Under the pieces are notes generated by a model. It was not told the origin of the DNA and did no database searches. It saw only the letters and a program-made list of their open reading frames with translations. Made by a program: the position numbers and the translations under genes. Positions 38,176 through 48,538 of a DNA stretch of 64,000 nt are shown here, piece after piece. Each line of letters starts with the position of its first letter. Within the stretch, counting starts at the first letter, position 1. This DNA is from Botryococcus braunii (Eukaryota > Chlorophyta > Trebouxiophyceae), in NCBI GenBank assembly GCA_002005505.1, contig KV908450.1:356063-420062 (forward strand). Direction: 5' to 3'.

Positions 38176-38353
38176 CGTCTTATTTTCCGGCTGGTGTTCA
38201 CCACGACCGAGTGACCACGGGCAAAGGCGGAGGGTGAGGAGATTAGCTACCTCCTTCACTAGTAACTCCCCCGAAGCACGCCTGACCCAGAAGCATGTAC
38301 TACAGTGGGCGTTGCCTGAGAAGTAGTACAATAGCTGGACCTCTGAAACGTCC

Positions 38354-38362
38354 AAGGGGAAG
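38354..38362 (+). other. Copia-alpha polypurine tract
   Basis: AAGGGGAAG directly before the 3' LTR; the same nine bases precede the Copia-beta 3' LTR and the alpha LTR at 55809. Confidence 0.7.
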
Positions 38363-39734
38363 TGTTGTAGGTAATGACCTAGATCAGGTAATTACTTAGG
38401 GAGCATTACTGTTGGACTTATTCAGAGGTATTCTTCTGACTCATCCTAGGCAAAACAGTCGTGCATGCCAGGCTGCCCTGGACGGCACAACACTGTTGGG
38501 CCTTAGGTGCAAACTACTGCATATTCTTCCAGCTAGTCCTAGGAACTTGGCTGTGAAGCGACATAATTCCTTGACAGACCTCAGTCTTCCTCACGTAACT
38601 TCACATAGAGGTTTGGACAACTTTGCATTGACTCACACAGCATCGTGGCACTCAGTGGAACTTGTTTTTGGGACCTCGAATACGTCTTCGAGGTCAGTCA
38701 AACCAATTCTTAGGCGGCCACATCAGTGTGTTTAATTAGGTACAGAAAATGGGACCTTTAGGTATTTTGTCTAGGACACATCATCCGTATTGGATTACCA
38801 ATTAGGGACCTTTTGGATGAGAAGCTTTCAGGGACTCGACTTTTATCGAGTCCCTTGGGCGCCAAACACGGTCAGGTATTTAACTGCTGGAGGCGACAGA
38901 CTCGTCATTCGTTGGTTGGCCGAATCCTGTGCCACGGAATGGAAGTCCTGTCTGTTTGCTACAAGTTGAAGCTTGCTATGGCATATTTGATTTGTCTTTG
39001 AGACAGTCGCACTTGCTTTTGGTTGCCGCAAGGGAAGGCGCTCCTGTCGAACCTGTATCAGTCGCGCCAAAGGGTACGTTGTCACTTTGACAGAGGATAG
39101 AATAGCATGATGTATTGGATAACCACTGCATTTGCAATGTTGCTCATTGCTCTGGCTAAATCGTAATGCTTGGGGCAATAGGTGTGTCGAGGTGTGACTG
39201 ACGAAACCTCTACAGTGCATTGACAAATCCTTTTGCGGACTTACAGGTATTGATGTAGTTGTGATTTAATGAGATAATTCCTATTTGGTTAGATATTTTG
39301 TTGACTGTCGCTAAGCTGTGCTGTTAGGTCGTCAAGGGAACGAGTGTGCCGGACTCAGGTCCGGCACAGAACATGTCTGAGACGATGCTATGAAACCAGC
39401 TGATGTGAGAAGTAATTTATGCGTATATGAGATTGTGCCAGTAGGGCAAGCAGTAATATTGTCCCATGTAATCGATTCGTTGGTTGGCCGAATCTTGTGC
39501 CACGGAATGGAAGTCCTGTCTGTTTGCTACAATTGAAGCTTGCTATTTCATATTTGATTTGTCTTTGAGACAGTCGCAATTGCGTTTTGGTTGCCGCAAG
39601 GGAAGGCGCTCCTGTCGAACCTGTATCAGTCGCGCCAAAGGGTGTGTCGAGGTGTGACTGACGAAACCTCTACAGTGCATTGACAAATCCTTTTGCGGAC
39701 TTACAGGTGTTCTCTCTGCCCATAACCTTTCACA
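38363..39734 (+). repeat. Copia-alpha 3' LTR, copy 2 (long form, 1372 bp)
   Basis: TGTTGTAGG...CTTTCACA, then TSD CTATC (39735-39739). Confidence 0.93.
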
Positions 39735-39739
39735 CTATC

Positions 39740-40151
39740 AAACTTCCACACCAATCTCGGTGCAGCTCATATCCCAGAGGAAGTTCAAGGGTCACCACCC
39801 TTCTGGGGAGCTGTTGGAGGACCCCCTGGTGCACCAGGGAAGGGAGGAAAGTTGGACTCTCGGAAGGTCATCCCCGCTAATAGGGAGTGTTACTTTTGCA
39901 AACAGTTGGGCCATGAAGCATGGCAATGTCAGTTGAAAAGGGAGTGGTTGGCTGCTAAAGCTAAAGCGGGAGGGTTCCAACCACCAGTTTTTCAACCGGG
40001 TTACTTTCCCTCTGCACCACAGGCCCCACCAGTGGTGGCACCAGTGCAAGGAGGGCTTCCACCACCTTAAGGAGGGCAAGGTAATTGGCAAGGGAAAGGA
40101 AAGGGAAGAGGGAAGTGGAAGGGGAACGGGAAGGGGAAACCCAAAACTTGA
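39740..40151 (+). pseudogene. Gypsy-D gag, C-terminal part with zinc knuckle
   Basis: Joins in frame to the fragment ending at 23042. It has a CCHC zinc knuckle, C-Y-F-C-K-Q-L-G-H-E-A-W-Q-C, near 39890-39931. A proline-rich then G-K/R-rich tail follows. TAA at 40068-40070 interrupts where CAA (Gln) would fit, and the frame then reads on through a Gly-Lys-Arg-rich tail to TGA at 40149. The pol frame opens just after in the same register. Confidence 0.75.
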
Positions 40152-40163
40152 CTCGCAAGGGTC

Positions 40164-41297
40164 ATGGATCCCCATTGTTTGGCCTATTTGTCTTCACTCT
40201 CTGAACCCTTTGAGTTGGTAGTACCTAAGAAAAATTGTGCAGAGGCTTGCTTGCATGATTTCTTTGCAAAGAGAAAACATGATCCCAGCCTTGGTGCCTG
40301 CTTTGTTATTAGTCAAAAAGTCTGGAAAAGCAGGAGGTTTTTCTTAGAGTACAGGACAAAGGCCAAACTAAAAGTTCTTGCTCGGGGATGTAGGGGAGAA
40401 CAATTCATGTTCTCGGGCAAGGCAGGAATATTTCCTTTTTCATTTGTGCTTGCATGTGTCATGCCACAACCATCTTGTCATGTAGGGCATGTGGGAAAGC
40501 TGTCACCACTCAACCTGACTTTTGGCGTTACTGTTCGAGGCATGGAGTTTCGTGCACTCATGGACACTGGGGCTACCCATTCTTTTGTCCGAGGCAAAGT
40601 AGTAAAAGGGCTTAGGTATCACAAGGAAGCAACAACAGTAGTCCTTGCAGATGGGTCCTTGTCTGAAACCAAGGGGAAGGTTGACCTAAGTGTTAGGTTC
40701 ACCCCTTCGGTAGTCACCCGCCATACTTTCTTTGTATGTGATTCTATCATGGAGGGAGTGGATCTCATTTTGGGTCAAGACTGGATGTCTCCAAGGGAAG
40801 CCACAGTCAGTGTTGGGGTTGGGAAAGCACAAATAAAACATCAAGGGAAGTGGGTAACGTTGGACCCTCACAGGAAAGTCTTACCCTGCACGTTGCAATG
40901 GGGTATGAACATAGTGAGGAAGGGGAAGAACAAAGTAGATCAATGGAGACTTTGTCTGTTGAATGTTGTCATGAGACCTGAAGAGTATGCATGGGATGAG
41001 CAGGAGGGGGAATCATCCCAGGAGGGAAACGAGCTAAATCCCTCCGACGACGAATCAGGCACCTCATCAACCAACTCGAGGGGACCGGGTACCCAGGGCG
41101 GGCCGGTCCCGGAATTATTCTCGGAACCCCCAGTGGAGGGGGAGGAAGAGGGAATAATAGAGGAGGAGGAGGAGGAACAAACGTCGTCGTCGGGTAAGCT
41201 CACGGGATCCTTGGGACTGGAGGAGGTGTTGAAGGGCAAACCGGAACAATTGGGGGTGCTCCTTAGGGAGTACAGTAATTTGTTTCCTCAAGGTTTG
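40164..41297 (+). CDS. Gypsy-D pol, protease part (cut by Copia-beta)
   Basis: Starts at ATG 40164. An N-terminal domain of about 120 residues is followed by the aspartic protease active site A-L-M-D-T-G-A-T-H-S-F-V (about 40555-40590) and I-L-G-Q-D-W-M. A Glu-, Ser- and Pro-rich linker (about 41000-41200) leads to L-L-R-E-Y-S-N-L-F-P-Q-G-L. There the target duplication GTTTG marks the Copia-beta insertion; the next D codons are at 48539 (P-G-L-P-P-H-R). The open frame's apparent stop at 41303 belongs to the beta LTR. Confidence 0.8.
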
Positions 41298-42176
41298 TGT
41301 TGAATGAATTGGTCAATACTGTACTTAGTGACATCCCCTGTCACATGCCATCAACAGCAGTGTAAACTATAGCCGTTATAGCCCTTTATGAACGGTATAG
41401 ATCATACTCGTACCTCAATGACATAACACGTGACTTGTACGATATGCGTTCTCAATAGACATTACGTATGGTAGTACTTTAGGATCCCTGCAGTCCGAGC
41501 CATCCCTGGGCAGCCCAGGAACGGCTCGGTACTTGTCCGAAGCATGTTGGTATCCTTGACCAACCTCTACTGTTGGAGAGTGCTGTGTGCTGTTCCTGGA
41601 AACGTTGTAGCGTGGACGGTTTTTCCCACAGGCTACGAAGTGACGCTGCCGTCGTGCCATCACTGCAGGTGTGTTTAGGATTCTCAAAGCCGTTCCAGAT
41701 ATGATTGTGCTCAAACATTCAGACCAGTTAGATATTACTGCTGTGTGCATTGATGAGAGTGCATGACGAGAGCGCACTGAATGTTTGACCTCATTGAGAC
41801 TTATGTTGACGTCCACCGTTGTGGCGGTAAGATAGTTTCACTGTACAAACATCACAAAGAGACCTTGCTGAGTTACTGATGAACTATTATTGTATTCTAG
41901 TGACGTAAAGTAGACATCGCAAGGCCTCTTTGGTGCTGAACTCTGCTATCAGGCAAGGCGTAGTGTTACGTGGTCTTTAGCAAGAGTGAGAGCAGTTAAG
42001 ATCATTTGTAAGACTTGTCCGAAGCATGTTGGTATCCTTGACCAACCTCTACTGTTGGAGAGTGCTGTGTGCTGTTCCTGGAAACGTTGTAGCGTGGACG
42101 GTTTTTCCCACAGGCTACGAAGTGACGCTGCCGTCGTGCCATCACTGCAGGTGACGCCGCAAGCAGAAATGCTTGA
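41298..42176 (+). repeat. Copia-beta 5' LTR (879 bp)
   Basis: TGTTGAATG...ATGCTTGA, so the ends are TG...GA rather than TG...CA; the third copy at 63787 confirms this end. It contains a 141-bp module twice (41531-41671 and 42013-42153). Confidence 0.93.
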
Positions 42177-42190
42177 GGTTATGGGCCCAC
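42177..42190 (+). other. Copia-beta primer binding site
   Basis: GGTTATGGGCCCAC directly at the LTR end, the same as in Copia-alpha. GCTTTCC, which follows, resembles the next stretch of the tRNA-Met complement (GCTTCC) after a short gap. Confidence 0.65.
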
Positions 42191-42484
42191 GCTTTCCAAG
42201 CTGAGCTTGCAGTGACGCACGACAGATTTCCAGGGAGAAAAGGGGTTTCGGACCCCGCTTCGAGACTGCGAGCTTCACTGACGAGTGAGGTCTGGCCGTT
42301 CAAACATATCGAGCTAGTCACGTAAAATTATTCCTTCTGTAGTGCTGGAAGGAATTGTTGTACAGTAGCAACTGGGCTGGGAAAGCAGAAGTACTTCTGG
42401 GACTGATCAACTCAGTGTCAGAGCTAGGAAGAAGTGCTTCCAGGGGAAGTCATTTAAGGCTTGGAGTGAAGAACTGGCTTGATC

Positions 42485-45400
42485 ATGAAAACTAGAAGCA
42501 GACAAGTGATCATGAAAACGAGAAGTAAGCGCACTGCAACGGAGTCTGGATCAGCTGGGTCTGGCTCCTCCATCAGTGCATCACCCAGCCAGCCAGCAAA
42601 CTCCACTGCGCAGAGTGGAGAGATGTGCATCGCAATGACGAAAACCGGTGGCGTCGTCACCACGAATGTCAAATGTCCAGTGACTCTGGACAGAGAGGGA
42701 GTGGAATTTCCACTCTGGGATCTGGCATATGTGGCAGCCTGTGGCCTCAAAAGGTGCAAGGCAGCCATTGAAGCTCCAATGCCAGACACAGAGGAGAATG
42801 CAGCAGCGCTCCTAATGCTGATTGAGAGCGTCCCCAAGGCGTGGGGTGCCAAGCTGGCTGCAATGCAAGTGGCAGCCAATGCCTACCAGTGGGTTCGAGA
42901 GCGTTTTACTGGAGGGGCAGACCAGGAGGTAACAGCACGCTGGCTGGAGCTCCTACACACCAGCATGGGAGAGACAGAAACGTTGGAGGACTACTACAAC
43001 AGGAAGGTGGCACTCTTCCATGCACTCAAGCGAAATGGGCACTCCATCATGGAGAGAGAAGCCAAGCTGGCAATCATCAAGGGCCTGCCAGAGGAAGCGA
43101 AGGAGACTGGGATGTTCTCCTCATCTGCTGGGAAGGATCTGGAGGGACTGTGGGAGATCATCTCCACCACAGCCAAGGGACTGGGCTTCAACGACCAGGT
43201 CCCCAGAGTCACCCCTGTGGCCAGGGCAGCCATCACACCAGCCTACTCCACCACACCAGGGACTGCAAGCCCACAGGAGACCCAAGCTGGAGGCCAGGGG
43301 GGCCAAGCTTCATCGACCAAGGTGGAGGGACGGGACCGGCGTGACAACAGGCGCTGCCGCTACTGCAACAAGCTAGGCCATTTTGAGAGGAACTGCCTCA
43401 AGAAGGAGGCGGACGAGAAGATGCAACAGAACCTGCAGCAAGTCATGGCTGCAATGGCCAATCTGCTTCCGCAATTCCAAAATCAAGCGTCGGCTGCAGT
43501 GGCTCGACCTCCGGAGGGCAGCGGGAACGGCAACAACTTTTTCCCCGGGGGATATCCACCACCCTCTGGTATGTCTGCCATGATTTCTCTGAATGTCTTA
43601 ACACCAACACGCGTCATGCCAGAAGCGAGAAGTTTTCTGGTGGACAGTGGAGCCACCATCCACCTAGTCAATGATCTGTCCCTGCTACATTCCCCCACCC
43701 TGCACAGAAATCCCATTCCTTTGCATATGGCTACGTCAGATGCCACGGGACAGATAATTGCAACTGGTTCCCTGTGCTTGAGCAGTGCAGAACAGCAACC
43801 CCTGTGGCTTCACAATGTGCATTGTGTTCCTTCAGCTACAGCTAATCTGATTTCAGTGACAGCTGCTATACGTGATGGGGCTAGTTTTGTGACAGACAGT
43901 GTGGGAAGTTACACTGGTATGCGTGGCGCTCAAAACTGGTCTTGTTCAGTTGCACAGAGAAATGGCCTGTATTTCTTGCAGAAGGTCAGTCCAGTCAGAA
44001 ACCCTGTCTCTGTGTTTGTTAACACAGCCAGAGCACCAGTCGCTCATGATTGCAGATTGAGAGCACTGTGGCACAGTAGACTGGGGCACCCAGGGGAGGT
44101 TAATATGAGGCGACTGCAGTCTGAAGATTTGGTCCTGGGCATCCCTGTATCTCTCTCCCCTTGCGCAAACTGTCACTCTTCGTGTGAAGCGTGCATTCAA
44201 GGAAAGCACAGTCGTCCCCCTTTTGGAACCAGTTCCAGAGCAGCCACTGAGCCCCTTGAGAGAATTCATTTGGACACAGTTGGCCCCATCTCCCCTACAG
44301 CTATTACTGGGGAGCGCTTCTTTGTCACGATTGTGGATGAGGCTACGCACTACGTCATAGCCCTGGCAGTAAAAACCAAGGATGCAATCAGCAGTGCAGT
44401 CAGAGACCTCCTGATTTTTTGGCAGAGGCAGTTGAACCGCTCTGTTAAGTGCATTCGTACTGACAGGGGGACAGAATTCCTCAACAGTACATTGAAGGGT
44501 TTCTGTACGCAGGAGGGAATTAAATTTGAGACCTCTGCAGCATACACGCCTCAGCAAAATGGCGTTGCTGAACGGATGAACCGAACAATCAAGGAGAAGG
44601 CCAGAACACTCATGTTGCATGCAGCTGCCAAACAGTCACTCTGGAAGGAAGCAGTGGAGACAGCCTGCATCCTGTACAATATGGGACCTGTGACTGGACG
44701 TGACAAGACGCCTTATGAAGCCTTCCATGGGGTAAAGCCCGATGTATCCCTGCTCAGGACTTTTGGCTGTCTAGCACATGTGCACATACCTGATCACCAA
44801 AGGGGAGTGTTTGAGTCTAAGACCTCCCCTGGTCTCTTCACAGGGTATTCCAGTGTGTCAAAGGCATATAGAATTTATATGGGAAACGGGATTTGGAAAG
44901 AAAGCAGAGATGTTACCTTTCTGGAGCACTTAAGGGGCGCAGACAGAGTGGGGCTTAGCACCATGTCTCCTGTGAGTCCAAATGCAGTCCAGCAGCCCTT
45001 TGCCTTGCCTTTTGTACAACAGGAGGGCCAGCAGTCCTTGGGTCAGTTGTCTTTTTGGGACTCAGATGATCCTGAGCCTCTCTGCAACCGAGAGGTCAAC
45101 GTGCAGCAGTCCGGACCTGACTCCCCCTGTGCAACCACCCCCTGTGCAACTACCCCATGTGCAATCAACCCCTGTGAGAATTCTGAGACTACAAGTGTCA
45201 ACGTGGACGGGGAGCCCACTTCCTCGGAGCTGAGCCATACGCAGTCCGGCCACAGCTGGTCCGTACTCGGACACATGGAGAACCTGGCGCGAGGAGGCGA
45301 GGAGACCAAGTCACACATGCAACGTTTGAATAATGTGCAAGAATGTGTTCGAATGGAAGTTGGGGCCATGGGTGTCCGAGGGCAAGACGGGCTGACCCGG

Positions 45401-47629
45401 CAGCAACGGTATGATCAGAGAGTAGCAGCACGTGAGACTGCAGCTGAGGTCACTGTGGAACATGATGGAGATGTGAGTGATGGAGAGAATAGGAGAATGT
45501 CAGAGGCCATTTGCCCAGGGGAAGCAACGGAAGCTCAGCCTAATGGACAGGACTTGGCCAGGCTGGAGGGCATGTCTGATCATGTAAGCGCTGAGAGTGA
45601 GGCAAGAGAGGTCAGTTTGGAGATTTCCAATCAGACACTTGATGGACAAAGGGAGTCTTCAGATGGCCAGGCTCTGCGTGCTTGTGAGGGACACACTGGG
45701 GAGTCACAGGTGTGTTGTGAGAGTACAAGCGTGGATGAGAGAGACACCACTGCAGGGTGTCGCACAGTGCCAGATTATGCTGCGCCTTTGAGTGATGAGT
45801 GCGTTTGGGACATGACGAGTGATGTAAGACCCAGATTGAGTGGAGCAGCATGTGAATCCTCCAAGGAGAGAAAGCTGCAGACACCTCCAGAGTGGGAGAG
45901 AGTCAGAGAGGTGTGTAACGCAGTAACCTCGAGCGAAAGAGTAGTGGAAGCACGTGCGTGTGAGCCTAGAGAGGATAGCCATGTTGTGCATGATCACAAT
46001 CTGAATCCTGTAAAGGGTAAGATACCTGGGGTGAGGTGGTCCAAGGTGCCAATCCCTGGAAACCTCAGGGAGGCGCAAAGATCCCCTCAGTGGGAATTCT
46101 GGCGCCAGGCAATGCAAGAGGAGCAAGATTCTCTTGATGCGCACGAGGTGATGGAGTACGTTGAGAGACCCAGGGGACACAAGGTGATCCCTGTGCATTG
46201 GATCTTCTCTGTGAAGACTGATGCACATGGGAACGTGTTGAGATTTAAGGCTCGGCTTGTAGCCCAGGGCTGTAGACAGATTCCTGGAGTTGATGTAGAT
46301 GAGGTCTTTGCACCTACCAGTAGCTATGGGTCCAGGAGGACTTTGCTAGCAACTGCTGCAGCAAAGAACATGGAAATTCACCAGGTGGATATAAAGACCG
46401 CCTTTTTGAATGGTGAATTAGAGGAGGAGGTGTATGTGACACAGCCTCCTGGATTTGATAATGGCAACCCCAACATTGTGTGCAGACTGCGTAAGGCCCT
46501 TTATGGCCTGAAGCAGGCTCCCAGGGCTTGGCACAAGACCCTGAATGAGAAGCTGCTGAGTATGGGATATGAAGTGTGTAAGAGCGATGCGGGAGTTTAC
46601 ATAAAGAGACACGAGGATGGGGAGCTGTCATACATGCTTGTGTATGTTGATGATCTTTTGATTGTGGCAATGGGTGCGGAAGAGATAGAATGGGTGAAAA
46701 AGGAGCTGTTGGCAAGCTTCAAGATTCATGACCTTGGTGAAGTCAAGGACTTCTTGGGCTGCCAGATCCTGAGAGATAGAGAGAATCGGTGCTTATCACT
46801 GAGCTGCGTGCCTAAGATTGATGCACTGTGTGAGAAGTTTGGGGTGAGTGCTGAGTCACGTACAGTCGATACTCCCATGAGTAAAGACTTTGTGATGTCT
46901 GGGATGCCGCAGGTTACAGTGGGTGAGACCAGCTTTGGGTCTGGGACTCCACTGCCTCCCGGGCATAGATATTGTGAGCTTGTTGGGTCTCTGTTGTATA
47001 TTGCTAATACAACTCGACCTGATATAGCTCAGGCTGTGGGTGTTCTGTCCCGTTACCGGAACGCTCCCACCACTGCCCACATGAATGAGGGCTTGAGGGT
47101 ATTGAGGTATCTTCAGTCTACTCGAGAGTGTGTCTTAGTGCTGGGAGGGAAAGGGCCTGTGTTAGAAGGTCATGTTGATGCAGATTATGCTGGCGATATT
47201 GACAGCAGGCATTCTACCTCGGGATATGTGCTATCAGTGTTTGGCAGTGCTGTGGTCTGGGGTAGTAAGAAGCAACACTCAGTTGCTACCTCCACTGTGG
47301 AGGCAGAATTCATGGCAACCAGTCTGGCTATTAAGGAGCTTAACTGGCTGCGTGGGTTCATGGAGGAAATCGGAACTCCTCCTTGGTCAGTGAAGCTATA
47401 CTGTGACAATCAGGGGTGCATTGCTAACCTGAAAAACCCACTGTATAGCAAGTATACTAAGCACATTGCAGTGTGCTTCCACTTTGCACGTGAAGCTATT
47501 GCAAAGGGGCAGGTTACACTCTGCTATGTGGAGTCTGCAAGGAACAAGGCAGACATGCTGACAAAGCCTCTCGCTCGCCCTGCCTTCCAGATGCACAGGC
47601 GAGGGTTTGGACTTGTGAAGATGACATAG
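42485..47629 (+). CDS. Copia-beta gag-pol polyprotein (1714 aa, intact)
   Basis: ATG 42485 to TAG 47627-47629 in one frame. Domains with rough residues: gag core 50-260; zinc knuckle C-R-Y-C-N-K-L-G-H-F-E-R-N-C about 290; protease F-L-V-D-S-G-A-T-I-H-L about 384. Integrase zinc domain L-W-H-S-R-L-G-H-P to C-E-A-C about 523-570; DDE core H-L-D-T-V-G about 594, R-T-D-R-G-T-E-F-L about 657, N-G-V-A-E-R-M-N-R about 692. An acidic, Ser-rich spacer with the small repeat C-A-T-T-P covers about 840-1180. RT runs from about 1190 with V-Y-V-D-D-L-L-I about 1387; RNase H V-D-A-D-Y-A-G-D about 1562 to the end. Catalytic residues are all present. All proteins come from one translation product cut by the protease. 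The open frame begins two codons earlier at a non-ATG codon. Confidence 0.95.
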   Translation: MKTRSRQVIMKTRSKRTATESGSAGSGSSISASPSQPANSTAQSGEMCIAMTKTGGVVTTNVKCPVTLDREGVEFPLWDLAYVAACGLKRCKAAIEAPMPDTEENAAALLMLIESVPKAWGAKLAAMQVAANAYQWVRERFTGGADQEVTARWLELLHTSMGETETLEDYYNRKVALFHALKRNGHSIMEREAKLAIIKGLPEEAKETGMFSSSAGKDLEGLWEIISTTAKGLGFNDQVPRVTPVARAAITPAYSTTPGTASPQETQAGGQGGQASSTKVEGRDRRDNRRCRYCNKLGHFERNCLKKEADEKMQQNLQQVMAAMANLLPQFQNQASAAVARPPEGSGNGNNFFPGGYPPPSGMSAMISLNVLTPTRVMPEARSFLVDSGATIHLVNDLSLLHSPTLHRNPIPLHMATSDATGQIIATGSLCLSSAEQQPLWLHNVHCVPSATANLISVTAAIRDGASFVTDSVGSYTGMRGAQNWSCSVAQRNGLYFLQKVSPVRNPVSVFVNTARAPVAHDCRLRALWHSRLGHPGEVNMRRLQSEDLVLGIPVSLSPCANCHSSCEACIQGKHSRPPFGTSSRAATEPLERIHLDTVGPISPTAITGERFFVTIVDEATHYVIALAVKTKDAISSAVRDLLIFWQRQLNRSVKCIRTDRGTEFLNSTLKGFCTQEGIKFETSAAYTPQQNGVAERMNRTIKEKARTLMLHAAAKQSLWKEAVETACILYNMGPVTGRDKTPYEAFHGVKPDVSLLRTFGCLAHVHIPDHQRGVFESKTSPGLFTGYSSVSKAYRIYMGNGIWKESRDVTFLEHLRGADRVGLSTMSPVSPNAVQQPFALPFVQQEGQQSLGQLSFWDSDDPEPLCNREVNVQQSGPDSPCATTPCATTPCAINPCENSETTSVNVDGEPTSSELSHTQSGHSWSVLGHMENLARGGEETKSHMQRLNNVQECVRMEVGAMGVRGQDGLTRQQRYDQRVAARETAAEVTVEHDGDVSDGENRRMSEAICPGEATEAQPNGQDLARLEGMSDHVSAESEAREVSLEISNQTLDGQRESSDGQALRACEGHTGESQVCCESTSVDERDTTAGCRTVPDYAAPLSDECVWDMTSDVRPRLSGAACESSKERKLQTPPEWERVREVCNAVTSSERVVEARACEPREDSHVVHDHNLNPVKGKIPGVRWSKVPIPGNLREAQRSPQWEFWRQAMQEEQDSLDAHEVMEYVERPRGHKVIPVHWIFSVKTDAHGNVLRFKARLVAQGCRQIPGVDVDEVFAPTSSYGSRRTLLATAAAKNMEIHQVDIKTAFLNGELEEEVYVTQPPGFDNGNPNIVCRLRKALYGLKQAPRAWHKTLNEKLLSMGYEVCKSDAGVYIKRHEDGELSYMLVYVDDLLIVAMGAEEIEWVKKELLASFKIHDLGEVKDFLGCQILRDRENRCLSLSCVPKIDALCEKFGVSAESRTVDTPMSKDFVMSGMPQVTVGETSFGSGTPLPPGHRYCELVGSLLYIANTTRPDIAQAVGVLSRYRNAPTTAHMNEGLRVLRYLQSTRECVLVLGGKGPVLEGHVDADYAGDIDSRHSTSGYVLSVFGSAVVWGSKKQHSVATSTVEAEFMATSLAIKELNWLRGFMEEIGTPPWSVKLYCDNQGCIANLKNPLYSKYTKHIAVCFHFAREAIAKGQVTLCYVESARNKADMLTKPLARPAFQMHRRGFGLVKMT

Positions 47630-47645
47630 GTGACAGGGTGCTGTC

Positions 47646-47654
47646 AAGGGGAAG
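47646..47654 (+). other. Copia-beta polypurine tract
   Basis: AAGGGGAAG directly before the 3' LTR. Confidence 0.75.
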
Positions 47655-48533
47655 TGTTGAATGAATTGGTCAATACTGTACTTAGTGACATCCCCTGTCA
47701 CATGCCATCAACAGCAGTGTAAACTATAGCCGTTATAGCCCTTTATGAACGGTATAGATCATACTCGTACCTCAATGACATAACACGTGACTTGTACGAT
47801 ATGCGTTCTCAATAGACATTACGTATGGTAGTACTTTAGGATCCCTGCAGTCCGAGCCATCCCTGGGCAGCCCAGGAACGGCTCGGTACTTGTCCGAAGC
47901 ATGTTGGTATCCTTGACCAACCTCTACTGTTGGAGAGTGCTGTGTGCTGTTCCTGGAAACGTTGTAGCGTGGACGGTTTTTCCCACAGGCTACGAAGTGA
48001 CGCTGCCGTCGTGCCATCACTGCAGGTGTGTTTAGGATTCTCAAAGCCGTTCCAGATATGATTGTGCTCAAACATTCAGACCAGTTAGATATTACTGCTG
48101 TGTGCATTGATGAGAGTGCATGACGAGAGCGCACTGAATGTTTGACCTCATTGAGACTTATGTTGACGTCCACCGTTGTGGCGGTAAGATAGTTTCACTG
48201 TACAAACATCACAAAGAGACCTTGCTGAGTTACTGATGAACTATTATTGTATTCTAGTGACGTAAAGTAGACATCGCAAGGCCTCTTTGGTGCTGAACTC
48301 TGCTATCAGGCAAGGCGTAGTGTTACGTGGTCTTTAGCAAGAGTGAGAGCAGTTAAGATCATTTGTAAGACTTGTCCGAAGCATGTTGGTATCCTTGACC
48401 AACCTCTACTGTTGGAGAGTGCTGTGTGCTGTTCCTGGAAACGTTGTAGCGTGGACGGTTTTTCCCACAGGCTACGAAGTGACGCTGCCGTCGTGCCATC
48501 ACTGCAGGTGACGCCGCAAGCAGAAATGCTTGA
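47655..48533 (+). repeat. Copia-beta 3' LTR
   Basis: 879 bp, same as the 5' LTR as far as I can read; followed by TSD GTTTG. Confidence 0.93.
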
Positions 48534-48538
48534 GTTTG

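Larger units (their letters stand above)
23043..39734 (+). mobile_element. Copia-alpha copy 2, complete but split by copy 3
   Basis: 5' LTR 23043-24418, internal 24419-27166 and 35539-38362, 3' LTR 38363-39734; TSD CTATC at 23038-23042 and 39735-39739. Without the nested copy it is about 8.3 kb. Its LTRs differ at noticeably more sites (roughly 15-20 by eye) than those of the inserted copy 3, in line with greater age. Confidence 0.93.
41298..48533 (+). mobile_element. Copia-beta: complete, apparently intact Ty1/Copia element, 7236 bp
   Basis: LTRs of 879 bp at 41298-42176 and 47655-48533 with no difference I can see; TSD GTTTG at 41293-41297 and 48534-48538. Primer site at 42177, one uninterrupted gag-pol frame, polypurine tract at 47646-47654. 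All parts needed for autonomous movement are present, so it may be recently active. Confidence 0.95.

Noticed and set aside
19584..40070. In-frame TAG (19584), TAA (21775) and TAA (40068) all lie where glutamine would fit, suggesting a recoded stop (TAR = Gln) as in some green algae
   Set aside because: The intact 1714-codon Copia-beta frame and the 1104-codon alpha frame contain many CAA/CAG and no internal TAR, and beta ends in TAG. Simple C-to-T decay of CAA/CAG explains the three sites; other copies also have TGA at Arg and Ser positions.
41531..42153. Direct repeats with spacers that might suggest a CRISPR array
   Set aside because: Only two copies of 141 bp, inside an LTR of a eukaryotic element.
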